From: RHKX01 sp963839535
GTDB lineage: Bacteria > Actinomycetota > Thermoleophilia > Solirubrobacterales > 70-9
DNA: 64,000 bases
Assembly: GCA_963839535.1 (NCBI GenBank)
Contig: CAWIVF010000005.1
Location: 65,401-129,400, forward strand
Reading direction: 5' to 3'
Part shown: piece after piece, positions 62,443 through 64,000 of the stretch
Layout: every line of letters starts with the position of its first letter
Numbering within the stretch: the first letter of the stretch is position 1
The notes under the pieces: generated by a model
Told to the model about the DNA's origin: nothing
The model's database searches: none
What the model saw: the letters and a program-made list of their open reading frames with translations, nothing else
Program-made: the position numbers and the translations under genes

Positions 62443-63012
62443 ATGAACGAAGAGTTGAATTCAGATCGCAGCGCCTGGCTGCGCTGTTACCGCTGCTGGT
62501 CGCAGCGGCTCGAGGCGCAGGTCCATTACGACGCCATCCTCAGGATCGACCCCGAGACGGGCGAGCCGGCCGAGCGCATCGACGAGGTCCAGGAGTCGGT
62601 GGTCCAGTGCCTGGACTGCATGCACGACCAGCCGCATCTCGCCGTCGAGGACGGCAAGGTCGCCCCGATCGAGGACCGCTGGGAGCGGCTCGTGGCGGGC
62701 ACTCCCTGGGTCGCCTCCTGCACCGTCACCGTCGATCAGGACCTCGTCGAGGTCTGCTCCGGCCCCGAGGCCGCCGACAGCCTCACCTACGGCGCCTTCG
62801 GCGATGCCGGCACCCGCGAGTTCTTCACGCACGTGCGCTTCCACAAGCACGAGGGCGAGCGCATCGTCGTTCACCTCCTCGTCGAGCTCTACGCCCGATC
62901 CGCGAACGAGGCGAGCGAGGTCCTGGAGGGAGCCGCCCGCGGCCCGCTCGAGATCACCTCACTGGCGGAGGAGTCGCGCCCGCCGGCGCACGCCGCCGAC
63001 GAGGCTCACTAA
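62443..63012 (+). CDS. Hypothetical protein with a zinc-ribbon-like cysteine pattern
   Basis: A 189-residue soluble protein. Cysteines in WLRCYRCWSQRLEAQ and VVQCLDCMHDQPHLAVEDG form two CxxC pairs about 40 residues apart, the layout of a zinc ribbon. The second half (VASCTVTVDQDLVEVCSGPE, FFTHVRFHKHEGERIVVHLL) has no recognised fold. ATG 62443 is preferred over the TTG five codons upstream. Its stop overlaps by four bases with the convergent FG-GAP gene. Intact. Confidence 0.75.
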   Translation: MNEELNSDRSAWLRCYRCWSQRLEAQVHYDAILRIDPETGEPAERIDEVQESVVQCLDCMHDQPHLAVEDGKVAPIEDRWERLVAGTPWVASCTVTVDQDLVEVCSGPEAADSLTYGAFGDAGTREFFTHVRFHKHEGERIVVHLLVELYARSANEASEVLEGAARGPLEITSLAEESRPPAHAADEAH

Positions 63013-64000
63013 CCGGGCACGTACGAGAGGCGCCGCAAGCGGTCCGCCTGCATCGGGCCGAACTCGCTCCGGGTGCCGTCCGCCCACCGCACCGTGACCG
63101 AACCGACCTTGGCGCACGTGCCGAGGCCGAAGTAGAGGCGGTAGTGGCCCTGGGAGTAGCGGGAATCGTCGCTCTGGCCGACGAAGCCGAACTGGCGACG
63201 GCCGTCGCAGCGGACCTGGACCCGGGCGCCGATCCCCTCGGCGTTGCCGGCGGGACCGTCGAGGTCGATCTCGAGCCAGTGCCCGCCGGGACCGAGGTTG
63301 CGCGCCCTGCTCAGCTCCTTGCGGTTGGAGAACGCGCTGGTGCCGGTCACGACGAGCGGGTCGCGGAGGCCGTCGTTGTCGTAGTCGAACCAGGTCGTGA
63401 TCGCGGCCCCGACGTCACCGGTGGCCTCCAGCCCGGTCTTGTTGAAGTCCCGCGGGCCGACCCGCCGGAAGATTCCCTGCGGGATCAGGTGCAGGTCCAG
63501 CCGGCCGTCGTTGTCGTAGTCGACGAAGCTCGCCGCGACGCTGCGTCCCGGCAGGCCCATCGGTCCCATCCGCAGGCGCTGCAGCTTCCCGGCGCGGCTC
63601 TCGAACAGGGTGCTGCCGCTGCCGCTGACGGCCAGCACGTCGAGGTCGCCGTCGGTGTCGATGTCGGCGACGGCGAACTGCGCGACCTTCCCGTTGCGGG
63701 CGTTGCCGCGCACGCTCTGCACGAGCCTCGAGCCGTCATGGCCGAACCGGTAGATCGCGATCCCGTCCGGCTCGGCGGAGAGGAGCTCGGGGCGGCTGTC
63801 GCCGCCGATGTCCGCCCAGCGGTAGGTCGACGCGATCCCGGCCGGAGCCGGGGTCCGGGTGAATCCGCCGCCGGGCGCCTGGAGGTAGAGGCGCGGCACC
63901 CGCTCCTCGCAGCCCTCGAACAGGTCGATGCGGCCATCCCCGTCGACGTCCACGGCGGCGGCCTCGCGACCTCGGCAGGCGCCCTTCAGGAGGCCGCTGT
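63009..64000 (-). CDS. FG-GAP/ASPIC-UnbV repeat protein (5' end outside window)
   Basis: At least 330 residues, open to the window edge. It contains VCBS/FG-GAP repeats with calcium loops: VDVDGDGRIDLFEGCEERVP, FAVADIDTDGDLDVLAVSGS, SFVDYDNDGRLDLHLIPQ and WFDYDNDGLRDPLVVTG. The C-terminal part (GHWLEIDLDGPAGNAEGIGA, RVQVRCDGRRQFGFVGQ, FGLGTCAKVGSVTVRWADGT) is the ASPIC/UnbV domain. These are extracellular proteins, often in polysaccharide or surface functions. A signal peptide is expected beyond the edge. Confidence 0.88.
   Translation of the reverse strand, partial: SGLLKGACRGREAAAVDVDGDGRIDLFEGCEERVPRLYLQAPGGGFTRTPAPAGIASTYRWADIGGDSRPELLSAEPDGIAIYRFGHDGSRLVQSVRGNARNGKVAQFAVADIDTDGDLDVLAVSGSGSTLFESRAGKLQRLRMGPMGLPGRSVAASFVDYDNDGRLDLHLIPQGIFRRVGPRDFNKTGLEATGDVGAAITTWFDYDNDGLRDPLVVTGTSAFSNRKELSRARNLGPGGHWLEIDLDGPAGNAEGIGARVQVRCDGRRQFGFVGQSDDSRYSQGHYRLYFGLGTCAKVGSVTVRWADGTRSEFGPMQADRLRRLSYVPG

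Overview
This window reads as a chromosome segment of a very GC-rich, Gram-positive-type actinobacterium, most likely from the Thermoleophilia/Solirubrobacterales side of the phylum (inference). The grounds are a full coenzyme F420 biosynthesis set, class F sortase with a DUF4397 substrate, a crotonyl-CoA reductase plus ethylmalonyl-CoA-mutase-type enzyme, many secreted proteins with a basic beta-rich C-terminal domain, and frequent GTG/TTG starts with ATGA/GTGA/TGATG overlaps. I see no phage, transposase, integrase or CRISPR array. No stretch longer than about 300 bases lacks a gene or RNA call, although the call at 22355-22667 is weak.

Layout. 1-6.4 kb: end of a secreted protein, trigger factor, aldo/keto reductase, CorA, a membrane-anchored spermidine-synthase-like protein and CtaG. 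6.5-13.4 kb: a secreted FN3 protein, Ogt, an ECF sigma factor, an unusual membrane protein joining a sigma-region-4-like head to an RskA-like tail, a DUF4397 protein with its sortase, a P450 and a DUF1801 protein. 13.5-20.7 kb: a block of large secreted proteins (PKD, lipase, lactonase-like propeller, FG-GAP/RTX). 20.8-24.6 kb: tRNA-His, an ECF sigma with a probable anti-sigma, tRNA-Arg, a SnoaL-like protein and a P450. 24.6-27.5 kb: a degenerate M28-like membrane protein and a PhoX-type Tat protein.

27.5-34.0 kb is a long minus-strand acyl-CoA operon: SDR, FlK-like thioesterase, HMG-CoA lyase, DUF1697, SnoaL-like, 3-hydroxybutyryl-CoA dehydrogenase, a DivIVA-like protein and an acyl-CoA carboxylase beta subunit. 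34.0-39.3 kb holds F420 genes: F420:NADPH oxidoreductase, cofD, cofC and cofE on plus, convergent with a fused cofGH. 39.4-46.9 kb: aquaporin, pyrophosphatase, a THI5-like lipoprotein, then a minus-strand metal operon (cupredoxin oxidase, ZIP transporter, DtxR/MntR regulator, NRAMP transporter and two small genes) behind a candidate DtxR-type operator. 46.9-55.1 kb: YgfZ, acyltransferase, serine hydrolase, lipoprotein, lactate-monooxygenase-type flavoenzyme, a coiled-coil predicted nuclease and an M32 carboxypeptidase. 55.2-62.4 kb: Ccr, a LysR regulator with a clear operator, ClpS, an MBL hydrolase and the B12-dependent mutase; Ccr and the mutase are two diagnostic steps of the ethylmalonyl-CoA pathway. 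The window ends with a zinc-ribbon-like protein and a truncated FG-GAP/UnbV protein.

Caveat for every reader: about thirty genes, including ones expected to be essential such as pyrophosphatase, carry single-base frame breaks, nearly all repaired by removing one base. I treat them as probable sequence errors, annotate the full gene span, and say where each break lies. Two apparent domain fusions (ZIP-DtxR and acyltransferase-serine hydrolase) disappear once these breaks are repaired.
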